Positions 1 to 9,939 are shown, counted from the stretch's first letter. The stretch: DNA of 64,000 nt from Flavobacteriaceae bacterium (GCA_024644725.1 JAHEHE010000004.1:1-64000), one strand, 5' to 3'. Notes: generated from the letters alone by a model not told the origin. Numbers and translations: made by a program.

Positions 1-1
1 C

Positions 2-115
2 GGTGTATTTCTATATCCCATGCTTTTTGTGTTCATCGGAAAGATCTTCGGATACGAGAAACAACGTGATAAGGCGATGGCCCTGGAACAAAAATCTGCA
101 GAAAAAAATGACTAA
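2..115 (+). CDS. RND-type efflux pump inner-membrane subunit, C-terminal end (partial)
   Basis: Only the last 37 codons are in the window; the gene begins to the left. The visible residues read GVFLYPMLFVFIGKIFGYEK and then a polar tail ending in KND. This looks like the last transmembrane helix and cytoplasmic tail of an AcrB/MexB-family proton-driven exporter, which is an inference from a short piece. The stop at 113-115 overlaps the ATG of the next gene (108) by eight bases, so the two are translationally coupled. The partner downstream is a NodT/OprM-type outer-membrane factor, which is the usual last gene of a tripartite RND operon and is the main support for the call. Confidence 0.6.
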   Translation, partial: GVFLYPMLFVFIGKIFGYEKQRDKAMALEQKSAEKND

Positions 116-1700
116 GAAGCTGATTACATACGGTACGCTGGGAGTGATGGCTATTTTGTTTGCCGTTTCCTGCAAAGTTGGACCGAACTACGTTGAACCG
201 GACGACACGACCCCGATGGAGTTTCGTTCTGCCGCAGAAAAAACGGATAGTATCATAAACCTTAAATGGTGGGAGATCTTCAATGACCCAACGCTTGACA
301 CCTTGATTCATATCGCGCTCCGCGAGAACAGGAATTTATTAATTGCTGCGAGTCGCATCGAGCAGGCCCGGGCGAACTACAAATTCAACAAGGCCGATAT
401 GGGTCCGAAATTTGGTATCCAGGCGGATGCAGGCGTTCAGAACCAGTTCTTTGGTCAGAACCTGGATCAGAACCTGGAACTCTACAATGTCCAGGGAACT
501 TTCAACTGGGAGCTCGACTTTTGGGGAAAATTCAGGCGGGGCAATGAAGCGGCCCAGGCAGAGCTGATGGCTTCCTTCTATGGCAAACGCGCCATAGAGA
601 TCGCATTGATCAGCGAGGTAGCGATCAGTTATTTTCAGCTTCTGGATTTCAAAACGCGATTGGATATTTCGGAGCAAACCCTGGCGTCCCGGGATACTAC
701 CTTGCAGATCATTCAGGCGCGCTTTGATGAAGGATACACCCATATTATAGACGTAAACCAGGCGGAGATTCAGAAGGCAATCACCCAGGTCTCAGTGCCA
801 GCATTCCAGCGTGAGATAGGATTCGCAGAGAATAACCTGAGCATCCTTTTGGGAAGAAATCCCAGAGAAATCATATCACCAAAGACGCTTATCGACTATG
901 AGGTTCCAGATTCGATACCTTACGGAATTCCATCGGAACTTTTGGCGAGGCGGCCAGATGTCATGGAGTCGGCTCAACTGTACCGCGCTCAAAATGCCCG
1001 GATTGGGGTAGCCCAGGCCGCTCGTTTTCCGGCTATCAGTCTGACTGGGTTTGTCGGAGCAGGATCCAATGATTTATCTACACTCCTGGACAATGGTTTG
1101 GGATGGAGTGCAGGAGCCTCCTTGTTGGGGCCTCTGTTCGAATGGGGCAAGAATGTCCGTCGCGTTGACATAGAGCGAGAACTGGCCAGACAATCTCTGT
1201 TTGCCTACGAAAATACGGTTTTAACCGCCCTACTTGAAGTGGATAATTCCCTGATTGCGTTGCAAACGCTTCGTGATGAGCTCGCTGCCAACGAATACAA
1301 ATTGAGAGCTGCAGCCAATGCAAGCTATTTGTCAAGGCAGAGATACTATCAGGGTGTTACGAGTTACCTGGAAGTCATTGAAAACCAACGCCAGGAATTC
1401 GAGGCCCGTCTGAGCTACTCAGAGAATTATCAGGCTCTCTTAAGTGCTTATATCGCCCTCTACAAATCCCTGGGAGGGGGTTGGGTGACCGAGGCAGAGC
1501 TCGAGAAATACGCCTTGCAGCTGGCCGATGAGATGAATGTCGACGAATCCGAAATCGATCGGGACAGCCTTTATTATGCGGGTCAACTCGTCGATTACTA
1601 CCTCACCCCGGAACAGGAGAAGGAACGAAAAGAGCAGCGCAAGGAGCTCAATCGCAAAGAGCGTGAGATGCGGAAGGCCGCACGTCAGGCAGCCAAGTAA
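108..1700 (+). CDS. TolC/NodT-family outer-membrane efflux lipoprotein
   Basis: This is the outer-membrane channel of a tripartite drug or metal efflux pump and would form a trimer with an RND transporter and a periplasmic adaptor. The ATG at 108 gives 530 residues with a lipoprotein signal ending in LFAVSC (Cys22), followed by KVGPNYVEP, the N-terminal signature of OprM/NodT proteins. The two halves are long helical hairpin repeats typical of outer-membrane efflux proteins. The open frame extends upstream to position 3, but that part lies inside the pump gene. The C-terminus is a charged Lys/Glu/Arg-rich tail of about 40 residues. It is coupled to the RND gene by an ATGACTAA overlap. Substrate cannot be read from sequence. 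Confidence 0.9.
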   Translation: MTKKLITYGTLGVMAILFAVSCKVGPNYVEPDDTTPMEFRSAAEKTDSIINLKWWEIFNDPTLDTLIHIALRENRNLLIAASRIEQARANYKFNKADMGPKFGIQADAGVQNQFFGQNLDQNLELYNVQGTFNWELDFWGKFRRGNEAAQAELMASFYGKRAIEIALISEVAISYFQLLDFKTRLDISEQTLASRDTTLQIIQARFDEGYTHIIDVNQAEIQKAITQVSVPAFQREIGFAENNLSILLGRNPREIISPKTLIDYEVPDSIPYGIPSELLARRPDVMESAQLYRAQNARIGVAQAARFPAISLTGFVGAGSNDLSTLLDNGLGWSAGASLLGPLFEWGKNVRRVDIERELARQSLFAYENTVLTALLEVDNSLIALQTLRDELAANEYKLRAAANASYLSRQRYYQGVTSYLEVIENQRQEFEARLSYSENYQALLSAYIALYKSLGGGWVTEAELEKYALQLADEMNVDESEIDRDSLYYAGQLVDYYLTPEQEKERKEQRKELNRKEREMRKAARQAAK

Positions 1701-1717
1701 GACCAACCGACCAAATA

Positions 1718-1747
1718 AAAAAAAGGGAGCCGAACGACTCCCTTTTT
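1718..1747. terminator. Bidirectional intrinsic terminator
   Basis: GGGAG at 1725-1729 pairs with CTCCC at 1738-1742, and the flanking A-run and T-run extend the stem and give a U-tract on both strands. It lies between the convergent TolC-type gene and the dsrE-like gene, so it can end both transcripts. Confidence 0.75.
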
Positions 1748-1795
1748 CAATTGAAATACTAGTATTCCAAAACAATTAACATTCGATAACTCATC

Positions 1796-2299
1796 TTATG
1801 TAAAGATGATTTGGGTTCTGTCACCGTCACAAAGACCGTAAAAGTCTCCGATGGTGATGATGTCACTTACTTCTTCATGAAGGTCATCTTTTTCGAGCTT
1901 GAACATGTCAACAGCCAATTTACAGGCGTAGATTTCTCCGCCACCGGCCGTGATCATTTCAAGAAATTCATCAACTGGAGGCATGTCGAGCTCTTCCATC
2001 TGATGTCTCATCATTTTTGATACTCCGGCTTCAACACCAGGCAATCCACCCAACATGGTTGGGAAGGGAATACCTCCGGGCATTCTCATGGCCGGGTTAC
2101 CGGTTGTTGCAGTATGCAAACTGTTCATATGTTCTTTGGTGATCCCGTCAAGGCCGAAGAAGGTAAAGAACACCTTGCACTCAATCCCCTCCATAACGGC
2201 ACCATTGGCCATTACCAGGGAAGCATAAACATCTTCCAGCGATCCTTTCGCGCAGATGATACACACTTTTTCTAAGGGCTTTTTTTCTTCTGTACTCAT
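1796..2299 (-). CDS. DsrE/DsrF-like sulfur-relay family protein
   Basis: This is a 167-residue cytoplasmic protein of the DsrE/DsrF/DrsH-like family, several members of which carry sulfane sulfur on a cysteine. The N-terminal strand reads VCIICAKGSLEDVYASLVMA, giving a Cys at the end of strand 1. A second conserved-looking Cys is in IYACKLAVDMF near residue 135. A Met/Gly/Pro-rich insert (residues about 70-95) resembles the DsrE2 subgroup. No DsrF or DsrH partner is present, so a hexameric DsrEFH complex is not expected. It is the last gene of the SQR-led operon, 44 bases after the TusE/DsrC-like gene, which is its natural sulfur-transfer partner. The actual donor and acceptor are inferred. 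Confidence 0.85.
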   Translation of the reverse strand: MSTEEKKPLEKVCIICAKGSLEDVYASLVMANGAVMEGIECKVFFTFFGLDGITKEHMNSLHTATTGNPAMRMPGGIPFPTMLGGLPGVEAGVSKMMRHQMEELDMPPVDEFLEMITAGGGEIYACKLAVDMFKLEKDDLHEEVSDIITIGDFYGLCDGDRTQIIFT

Positions 2300-2343
2300 G
2301 TCTTTCTTTTTAAATTATGTGAAAATTTAATTCGCTGGAAGCA

Positions 2344-2655
2344 TTACACGCAACTTGCGGGTTTAGGAATTCCTGCAATCTTAGATGAATACTTCAGGGG
2401 TCCCTTTGGAAACAGCTTGTAAAGCCCTTTGATGTCGGTAATTCCTGATTTACCCACCTTTCGGATGGTCAGTGCCTCACCAGCTTCTGTTTTTTCTCTG
2501 AGATAATTGAGAACTTCAAAATGCTTGTCGGTAAGCTCGATTCCTATTTCACTTGCGATTTCCTTTGCAATGTTTTCGTTCCATTGATCCATATCTTCAA
2601 GATATCCTTCTTCTGAAACATTTACCTGTGCGCCTGCGATTGTTTTAACAGCCAT
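2344..2655 (-). CDS. TusE/DsrC/DsvC-family sulfur carrier, single-cysteine form
   Basis: This is a 103-residue cytoplasmic sulfur carrier. The C-terminus reads KIAGIPKPASCV, the mobile arm of the DsrC/TusE family with the penultimate active Cys (Cys102, called CysA). The second Cys of true DsrC, eleven residues earlier, is Ser91 here. The protein therefore cannot form the intramolecular trisulfide used with dissimilatory sulfite reductase and is closer to TusE or the single-Cys DsrC paralogues. The operon has no tusA, tusBCD or dsrAB. With SQR upstream and a DsrE-like protein downstream, a role in passing sulfane sulfur in the cytoplasm is a reasonable inference. Confidence 0.9.
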   Translation of the reverse strand: MAVKTIAGAQVNVSEEGYLEDMDQWNENIAKEIASEIGIELTDKHFEVLNYLREKTEAGEALTIRKVGKSGITDIKGLYKLFPKGPLKYSSKIAGIPKPASCV

Positions 2656-2728
2656 AATAGTAGTATTTAGTTTATTATTTGATATTATTATTGAATTCTT
2701 TGATTGTAAACTTTAAAGTTTGTTATCC

Positions 2729-3415
2729 TTATCCTTCAACTCTGACGTCTTTTGAGACGTTTTTCATGAAGGTGATTCCGTAACCGAGCGCCTTTTTCAT
2801 TTCCGGGCTGTTCATCTCACGCATGAGCTTCCAGACGGAGTAAGAAGGAACGGTCTCGGTTTCCATGCTGTTGAAGGCCTTGATGGCATTCTGCATGGTG
2901 TCCAGAACTTCGGGTTGGGTCATTTCTTTGAACGTAGTCAGTATCGAAACGATATTGTCCGCCAGTCCTTTCAAATCTTCTGGGCTGAAGCCGGTTACAA
3001 TGTTGTCAATGATAGGCCCGAATTCTTTGAAGAATTTGAAATAGCCTTTCTGCTCATATTCGTTCATCTGCTTGGTGAAGTCAATGATCATCTCATTGGC
3101 TATCGGACCTACATCTTTACCCAGGTCAACGGCCATCTCCAGGGTCTCAAGTACGGTTTTGATGTTGCCGATGTTTCTCAACAAGGAAACGGCGAGGTCT
3201 GTCAGCTCCGAAGGTTCCAGGACAACCTGTCTCATGTCGAGCTCCTTTACGGTAGAGTCATACGCATCCTTTCCGACGATGCTAAGATCACTCACCAGGT
3301 CCTCGACCATGTTCGAATTCATCTTCTGACGATGCACATATTCGAGGATCAGATCCATCTTCTTGTCAAGTGCGTCAATACGCTGCTCGAGGTTCTTGTC
3401 TGCTACTGCTTCCAT
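2729..3415 (-). CDS. DUF1641 domain protein
   Basis: This 228-residue helical protein has a coiled-coil-like N-terminus (residues 8-30) followed by the DUF1641 region (about residues 70-190), which includes GPIANEMI and LADNIVSILTTF. The molecular function is unknown. DUF1641 genes are commonly found beside sulfide:quinone oxidoreductase-like flavoproteins and formate dehydrogenases, and here the gene directly follows the SQR-like gene with a ten-base gap. That makes it a likely accessory or membrane-association partner of the flavoprotein. No signal peptide or clear membrane helix is visible. Confidence 0.8.
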   Translation of the reverse strand: MEAVADKNLEQRIDALDKKMDLILEYVHRQKMNSNMVEDLVSDLSIVGKDAYDSTVKELDMRQVVLEPSELTDLAVSLLRNIGNIKTVLETLEMAVDLGKDVGPIANEMIIDFTKQMNEYEQKGYFKFFKEFGPIIDNIVTGFSPEDLKGLADNIVSILTTFKEMTQPEVLDTMQNAIKAFNSMETETVPSYSVWKLMREMNSPEMKKALGYGITFMKNVSKDVRVEG

Positions 3416-3425
3416 AATTCTCGAT

Positions 3426-4658
3426 TTAAACTCTGATTTTTCCTGCCATTGTCATGTCGGCTTCAACAGGCAATTCCCTTCCCTTGAGAAGAATATGCCA
3501 GTAGATCCAACGGAACAGAATCTTTCCGTAGTGATTCATTTTTGTGTTCTTGAGCAATCCGAAGGGTCCTATGCCCGGTAGAGGGAAGGTTCCCGGTAGC
3601 GGCTCAGTCTCATAATTGAAATCGATCAGAGCACCTTTTCCATACCCGGTTTCGATATAACAGTTCGCATGACCGTCAAACTTGGCCGGCATTTCTCTGC
3701 CCTCTATAGCCGCTAAAATGTTTTCGGTAAGGATCTCTGCTGCGAAGTGTGCTACAGATCCTGCTTTGGAAGTCGGGATGTTGGAGGCATCACCAATGAC
3801 AAAAATATTCTCAAACTGCTTGGACTGCAAAGTGTGCTTGTCTGTTGGAACGTAATTCATGTCATCTCCCAGTCCGCTTCTTTCGATCATGTCGGATCCC
3901 ATGTTCACGGGTACGATGGTCAAAATGTCAAAATCCACTTCGCGCTCATCATAAGACACAATTTTCTTGTTCTCATTGTCTACGTGACTCATGTAAAAGT
4001 CTGAAACGACCTCTATATTCTTTTCCTCAAGCAAGTCTCCCAAAACTTTTGATGCCACTGGTTTGGTAAAGGCTCCAGACATTAGCGTGACGTATGATAT
4101 CTCTACTTTGTCCCTCATTCCCCTCTCAGCAAAATAGGCTTCTGCGAGGCAAACGAACTCGATTGGAGCAACGGGGCATTTGTAAGGCAGCTCAGGGATG
4201 GCCATAACCAGTTTTCCACCTTCCCAGTCTTTAAATCTTTTATGAAGGGCCACTGCACCTTCAACCGTGTAAAAGTCGAAGATGTCCTTGTACCAAAGCT
4301 TGTCTTGAAGTCCTTCGGTTTCAGAAGGACGGGTTTCGGTACCCGTTGCGATGATCAGAAAATCATAATTCAACACTTGACCGTCGTCGAGGAGAACTTT
4401 GTTTTCTTCACCTACAATCTTGTCTATAGGGCTGAAAATTACGTTCACGCCGGGAGGGAAGAAATCATACTTGGGTTTGACCACGTCTTTCTTGCTGTAA
4501 ATTCCAAAAGGAATGAACAAGAACCCGGGTTGATAATAATGGGTTTTGTATTGATCTACAATAGTGATTTCCCATTCTTCCTTATCCAATTCATGATGCA
4601 ATTTGTTGAGCATCATCGTGCCTGCAGTTCCGGCACCTAGAATCACTAATTTTTTCAT
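3426..4658 (-). CDS. sqr: Sulfide:quinone oxidoreductase-like FAD enzyme
   Basis: This 410-residue flavoprotein probably oxidises sulfide to sulfane sulfur or polysulfide and reduces the quinone pool. An N-terminal dinucleotide fold GAGTAG (residues 8-13) is followed by YQPGFLFIPFG (42-52), a hallmark of the SQR/FCC family. Cys161 in YKCPVAPIE and Cys333 in ANCYIETG match the two essential redox cysteines. The third, dispensable Cys near residue 128 is missing. A second FAD site, NIFVIGDASNIP, is near residue 285, and the C-terminus has amphipathic stretches for monotopic membrane binding. It is the first gene of the operon, with an operator at 4761-4772 and a -7 element at 4730-4737. SQR-like paralogues of unknown substrate exist, so the exact reaction is not certain. 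Confidence 0.85.
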   Translation of the reverse strand: MKKLVILGAGTAGTMMLNKLHHELDKEEWEITIVDQYKTHYYQPGFLFIPFGIYSKKDVVKPKYDFFPPGVNVIFSPIDKIVGEENKVLLDDGQVLNYDFLIIATGTETRPSETEGLQDKLWYKDIFDFYTVEGAVALHKRFKDWEGGKLVMAIPELPYKCPVAPIEFVCLAEAYFAERGMRDKVEISYVTLMSGAFTKPVASKVLGDLLEEKNIEVVSDFYMSHVDNENKKIVSYDEREVDFDILTIVPVNMGSDMIERSGLGDDMNYVPTDKHTLQSKQFENIFVIGDASNIPTSKAGSVAHFAAEILTENILAAIEGREMPAKFDGHANCYIETGYGKGALIDFNYETEPLPGTFPLPGIGPFGLLKNTKMNHYGKILFRWIYWHILLKGRELPVEADMTMAGKIRV

Positions 4659-4729
4659 GATATTATTGTTAGAAGTTATGTCTATCAGGATAAAAAATCC
4701 TTTTCGATAACTATGTTAAAATTATAGTA

Positions 4730-4756
4730 CAAAGATAAAGTTGGTTCAGAGATCAA
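4730..4756 (-). promoter_or_regulatory. Predicted promoter of the SQR operon
   Basis: The minus strand carries TATCTTTG at 4737-4730, a full Bacteroidota -7 element (TAnnTTTG), with TTG at 4756-4754 and a 16-base spacer as -33. The predicted start is near 4726, giving a leader of about 68 bases. The TGAC-N4-GTCA palindrome sits immediately upstream, centred near -41. Confidence 0.6.
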
Positions 4757-4760
4757 AACG

Positions 4761-4772
4761 TGACGAAAGTCA
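4761..4772. promoter_or_regulatory. Crp/Fnr-type operator TGACGAAAGTCA
   Basis: This is a perfect TGAC-N4-GTCA inverted repeat centred 33 bp upstream of the -7 element of the SQR operon, the position of a class II activator. The same arrangement occurs at 11022-11033, 17615-17626, 42027-42038 and 48667-48678. A weaker relative, TGACATATGTTT, lies at 4812-4823 on the ligA side. Confidence 0.6.
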
Positions 4773-4886
4773 TGCTTTTGTGTGTAACGTCACTATTTTC
4801 AGTAACTTATGTGACATATGTTTTCTAGGAATTTTGTATGTCTGTTTTTCTCAGTAGAGACCTATCGAAAAAAGGAGTATTTTTAA

Positions 4887-6914
<2,028 letters not shown>

Positions 6915-6950
6915 AGGATGAACGAAGGGTGTTGAAAAGTGATTGAGTTT

Positions 6951-7604
6951 TTATATTTCGTTCACCCTAACCCGGTTGCGAGTAGAGTAGACCTTGCCAT
7001 CGTTGTGCAATTGCTTCAGCAGCCGAGTGACTACGACACGTGATGTATTGAGGTCGTCGGCAATCTCCTGGTGGGTGATTTCAAGGTCCTGTTTGTTTTG
7101 CACTTTAGCCTTGTCTCCCAGGTATTTCATCAATCTCTGGTTCATATTCATAAAGGCGAGACCATCTATTGATTCTACCATCTCGATGAGCCTGAAGTGG
7201 TAGCTGTCGATAATGAAATATCTCCAGGACTTGTATTTGGCGAGCCAATCGTCAATGTGCTCAACGGGCAGAAATATGGCTTCCGTATCTGAATCCACAA
7301 CGGCCCTGAAGATGCTCTCTTTTCTGTTGATGCAATTGATGAAGGATATGGCGCAGGTATCTCCTTTTTCCAAGAAATAAAGGACGAGTTCATCACCCTC
7401 TTTCTCCTGGCGGATGATTTTGATCGAACCATTTAAGAGCAACGGGATATGGGTCATGTTCTCCCCAATGTCAACAAGAATCTCTCCCGGTTTGAATTTG
7501 TCGAGAAACCCAACCCTAACGATCTCGTCAATGAGATTAGCTTCAAAAATATCGGTATAATAGTCGCTGAGCTTGTCTCTTAGTAAGGCTTCCTGGGCAT
7601 TCAT
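6951..7604 (-). CDS. Crp/Fnr-family transcriptional regulator
   Basis: This 217-residue protein has an N-terminal cyclic-nucleotide-binding-type sensor domain (about residues 1-125) and a C-terminal winged helix (about 145-217). The recognition helix reads TSRVVVTRLLKQL. Residues RVxVTRLL resemble NtcA (GTA-N8-TAC sites) more than E. coli Crp (RETVGR) or Fnr. There is no Fnr-like N-terminal Cys cluster, so the effector is unknown. The open frame starts with TTG at 7634, but that codon lies in the -7 element, so ATG 7604 is preferred. The gene sits between the sulfur operons whose promoters carry a shared Crp-type palindrome, so it is a candidate local regulator; this is inference. Confidence 0.88.
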   Translation of the reverse strand: MNAQEALLRDKLSDYYTDIFEANLIDEIVRVGFLDKFKPGEILVDIGENMTHIPLLLNGSIKIIRQEKEGDELVLYFLEKGDTCAISFINCINRKESIFRAVVDSDTEAIFLPVEHIDDWLAKYKSWRYFIIDSYHFRLIEMVESIDGLAFMNMNQRLMKYLGDKAKVQNKQDLEITHQEIADDLNTSRVVVTRLLKQLHNDGKVYSTRNRVRVNEI

Positions 7605-7630
7605 AGAATGGAGATTAACATGAAATCCCG

Positions 7631-7662
7631 GCAAAGTTAGCTTAAATTGGAATTCGCACCAA
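7631..7662 (-). promoter_or_regulatory. Predicted promoter of the Crp/Fnr gene
   Basis: The minus strand has TTG at 7662-7660, a 20-base spacer and TAACTTTGC at 7639-7631, a complete Bacteroidota promoter. The predicted start near 7627 gives a leader of about 23 bases to ATG 7604 and argues against the TTG start at 7634. Confidence 0.6.
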
Positions 7663-7679
7663 GAATTCTGAAAAAATGA

Positions 7680-7693
7680 GTATCAAATGTTAC
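7680..7693. promoter_or_regulatory. Possible autoregulatory site GTATCAAATGTTAC
   Basis: This imperfect palindrome fits GTA-N8-TAC, the kind of site expected from an NtcA-like recognition helix. Its centre is about 60 bp upstream of the predicted start of the Crp/Fnr gene, a class I activator position. One arm has a mismatch (GTATC against GTTAC). Confidence 0.35.
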
Positions 7694-7731
7694 CAAAAAA
7701 GAAAAACTCTTTAAACCAGTTAAAGAGTTTT
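7691..7731 (-). terminator. Intrinsic terminator of the rhodanese-porin operon
   Basis: A perfect 12-bp stem (7703-7714 with 7720-7731) has a five-base loop. On the minus strand it is followed by a T-rich tract (complement of 7692-7706). It lies 47 bases after the porin stop codon and insulates the Crp/Fnr gene from the operon upstream. Confidence 0.85.
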
Positions 7732-7777
7732 CCACCAGAGTTTACTCTGATTAAATTCAAGCAAAACAAATAGATAA

Positions 7778-8854
7778 TTAGAACCTAACTTGAACTTGGG
7801 CTAAGAATCTGTCGTTATCTTCATTGATAACTGTTTCGATATTCGCTTGATAGTTCAATTGAACTCTGACATTTTTACTGAAGAAATAGTTCAGGCCAAT
7901 TGTCATCCTTTCGCTGTAGGCGTTCGGAATGTCCTTCACGTCGAGATCCTGATCGAAGAATTCATACTTGAACACAGGCTGCAAATTCCACTTGGTATCA
8001 TACCAGATCATACCATAGGCACCAGCGCGTCGCTCACCCAATTCCAGAGGTTCCGCACCACAACCCGCATCGGCAGCGCGGTTGTATGCACCTTCGTCTT
8101 GAATGTATTCTCCCTGAATATGGAGATTGTTGAATTCCATGAGGATTTCTCCACCCCAGGTGGTTCGGTCGGAATCATTGTCATTGGGTACAGGGTATCC
8201 ATAGCGGAAGCTCGCACCGATGTGCATCCAGTCAAAGAGCCTATAGGTGGCGCGACCAACGAAATCCTTCTTGTTGTTTTCGTCCTTGGTCAACAATCCA
8301 CTACCGTTCATAATGGCCACGGCGTAGCTAAAACGGGTCGAATGCATGTTCCCTCCGAGCATCATGAGTCCATAGTCACGTTGGGGCACAACCAGCTGAT
8401 CCGAGACAATAGCCCGGTCAATGGTCACCAGGTTGTGACACCCGGTCGCATAGACTTCCAGTCCGAAGGGTTGCTTGTAGGACCCGATGGAGAATGACGC
8501 ATATTCAAAGCGATCCCAGGTGATAAAGGCATCCATGAGATACGCTCCCGGGGTTTGGCCTCCTATGAAGGGGCTCGCTTCAAGCATGAAATAGTACGTG
8601 AAGTCATCCAAAACCCGTCCTCGCACACCAATTCGCGCCCTGCGGAACGTAAAGGTGCTTTCACCAGGATCCCCTTGGGTGTATTGGTATTCTGGTTGGA
8701 GGTATCCGAAAATCTTTATTTTCGGCTGGGCCAACGTATCGTTGGGATCATCCACATCACAACCTTGTGCAAACATGGAGGTCGTGAAGATCAACGTTGC
8801 TGCGAGCAGCAAAATCCATTCAATTTTTTTCATCTCTACAATTTTGAATTTCAT
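7778..8854 (-). CDS. OprO/OprP-type outer-membrane porin
   Basis: The protein has 358 residues from ATG 8854, or 351 from the inner ATG 8833, which gives a cleaner signal peptide (MKKIEWILLLAATLIFTTSM, then FAQ). The mature part is rich in alternating beta-strands, for example KIKIFGYLQPEYQYTQG and TFTFRRARIGVRG near the start. It ends in AQVQVRF with the terminal Phe needed for outer-membrane insertion. This matches phosphate-selective-type porins of the OprO/OprP family. ATG 8854 directly abuts the stop of the rhodanese lipoprotein gene, so translation is probably coupled. As the last gene of a sulfur operon it might pass a sulfur oxyanion, which is inferred from context only. Confidence 0.82.
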   Translation of the reverse strand: MKFKIVEMKKIEWILLLAATLIFTTSMFAQGCDVDDPNDTLAQPKIKIFGYLQPEYQYTQGDPGESTFTFRRARIGVRGRVLDDFTYYFMLEASPFIGGQTPGAYLMDAFITWDRFEYASFSIGSYKQPFGLEVYATGCHNLVTIDRAIVSDQLVVPQRDYGLMMLGGNMHSTRFSYAVAIMNGSGLLTKDENNKKDFVGRATYRLFDWMHIGASFRYGYPVPNDNDSDRTTWGGEILMEFNNLHIQGEYIQDEGAYNRAADAGCGAEPLELGERRAGAYGMIWYDTKWNLQPVFKYEFFDQDLDVKDIPNAYSERMTIGLNYFFSKNVRVQLNYQANIETVINEDNDRFLAQVQVRF

Positions 8855-9868
8855 TTATTGGACCAAAGGAAGATTCTTAGGTACAGATGACCCTACTCCC
8901 CATTGATTGGTGCTCCAGGCTTGATTTGAATGGTAGATACCATTCATTCCAAACGTCATGCTATACGCGTCGTAGCCCAAAACTCGCAGCCAGGCCGTCA
9001 TAACCGCAGATGTCTGTCCTGTGTAGCAGTATGTGATGACCTTGGCATTCTCACTGGAGTTCAGAGCCTTGTAGCCATCTCCCTCAAGTTTTAGCTCTTC
9101 CTTGATCCTGAAGGCATCTTTGATATGACCGAATCCACCGTAGTCTGTAGCAGAGAAATAGTTGTTTACGAAATAATTCGATGGGTTGGAAAGGACATCT
9201 CCTCCCTTCGCCGTTTTGAATCCCGCAGCCACAGCATCTTCAACACGTTTTCTAAGAATTTCAGATCCGTCTTGAGACAAGCTCGAGATGTCAGGATCGT
9301 CAAAAATGGTATTTGATGGTGCGCCATCGTAGGACCAATTGGAGTTATCCTTGGCTGCATCCCCCGTATTTCCGTTCCATGGCCCTGCAGTTTCAGGGTT
9401 CCAGCCGGACATACCCCATTTGAGGGACTGAGCTGTTGGGTATCCATACATGCGCAAGAGCGAAACAGCATAGCAAGCGGTTTGTCCTGTATAACACACG
9501 ACGAGAATTTGCTTGGGTGCACTGGCGGCTTCGTCCAGTATATTGGAAAACGGAACATTTTTTGCTCCCGCAATATGACCTTTTGCGAAGTCACCGGCTG
9601 CGCGAATGTCAAGAATCGTGTACTTGTTCAAAAACGCGTCCAAATCGGCCTCGGCAGGTGCGCCGGCGACAAACTTAGTTCCGCCATCGGGTCCTGAAAG
9701 AATATAGCCGATGTCCAGGTTGTTGGTCAACATATAGTCTTTGAGTGTCTCAAACGTCGGTTTGAAGATTGGGTTTTCAGCGATGATATCGTCTCCCCTG
9801 TCACAGGAAGTCAAAAAGAATCCTGAAAAAAACAGAAGGCCGATCAGATATAAACTAAACCTTTTCAT
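8855..9868 (-). CDS. Double-rhodanese lipoprotein
   Basis: This periplasmic or surface lipoprotein probably transfers sulfane sulfur. ATG 9868 gives a lipoprotein signal ending in LTSC within MKRFSLYLIGLLFFSGFF...; an upstream in-frame ATG at 9907 would add 13 residues and is less likely. Two rhodanese domains follow. Domain 1 has DIRAAGDFAKGHI and active loop CYTGQTA, and domain 2 has GHIKDA and CYTGQTS, so both keep the catalytic Cys. The neighbour at 9940 is a paralogue with matching WGMS motifs. It is second in the operon and precedes the porin. Substrate, such as thiosulfate or persulfide, cannot be decided from sequence. Confidence 0.88.
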   Translation of the reverse strand: MKRFSLYLIGLLFFSGFFLTSCDRGDDIIAENPIFKPTFETLKDYMLTNNLDIGYILSGPDGGTKFVAGAPAEADLDAFLNKYTILDIRAAGDFAKGHIAGAKNVPFSNILDEAASAPKQILVVCYTGQTACYAVSLLRMYGYPTAQSLKWGMSGWNPETAGPWNGNTGDAAKDNSNWSYDGAPSNTIFDDPDISSLSQDGSEILRKRVEDAVAAGFKTAKGGDVLSNPSNYFVNNYFSATDYGGFGHIKDAFRIKEELKLEGDGYKALNSSENAKVITYCYTGQTSAVMTAWLRVLGYDAYSMTFGMNGIYHSNQAWSTNQWGVGSSVPKNLPLVQ

Positions 9869-9939
9869 AATTTGAATTTTTGAATTGAATGTGAGTTTTA
9901 TTTTCATTGTTTTTATTGATGTTCAAAAGGGTAGTGCCA

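Noticed and set aside
2344-2655. True dissimilatory DsrC
   Set aside because: The second conserved Cys is Ser91 and no dsrAB is present, so the single-Cys TusE/DsrC-like class fits better.
4784-4815. Extra operators GTAACGTCAC and GTAACTTATGTGAC between SQR and ligA
   Set aside because: Half-sites are present but the arms are not inverted repeats with the N4 spacing; kept only as possible weak sites.
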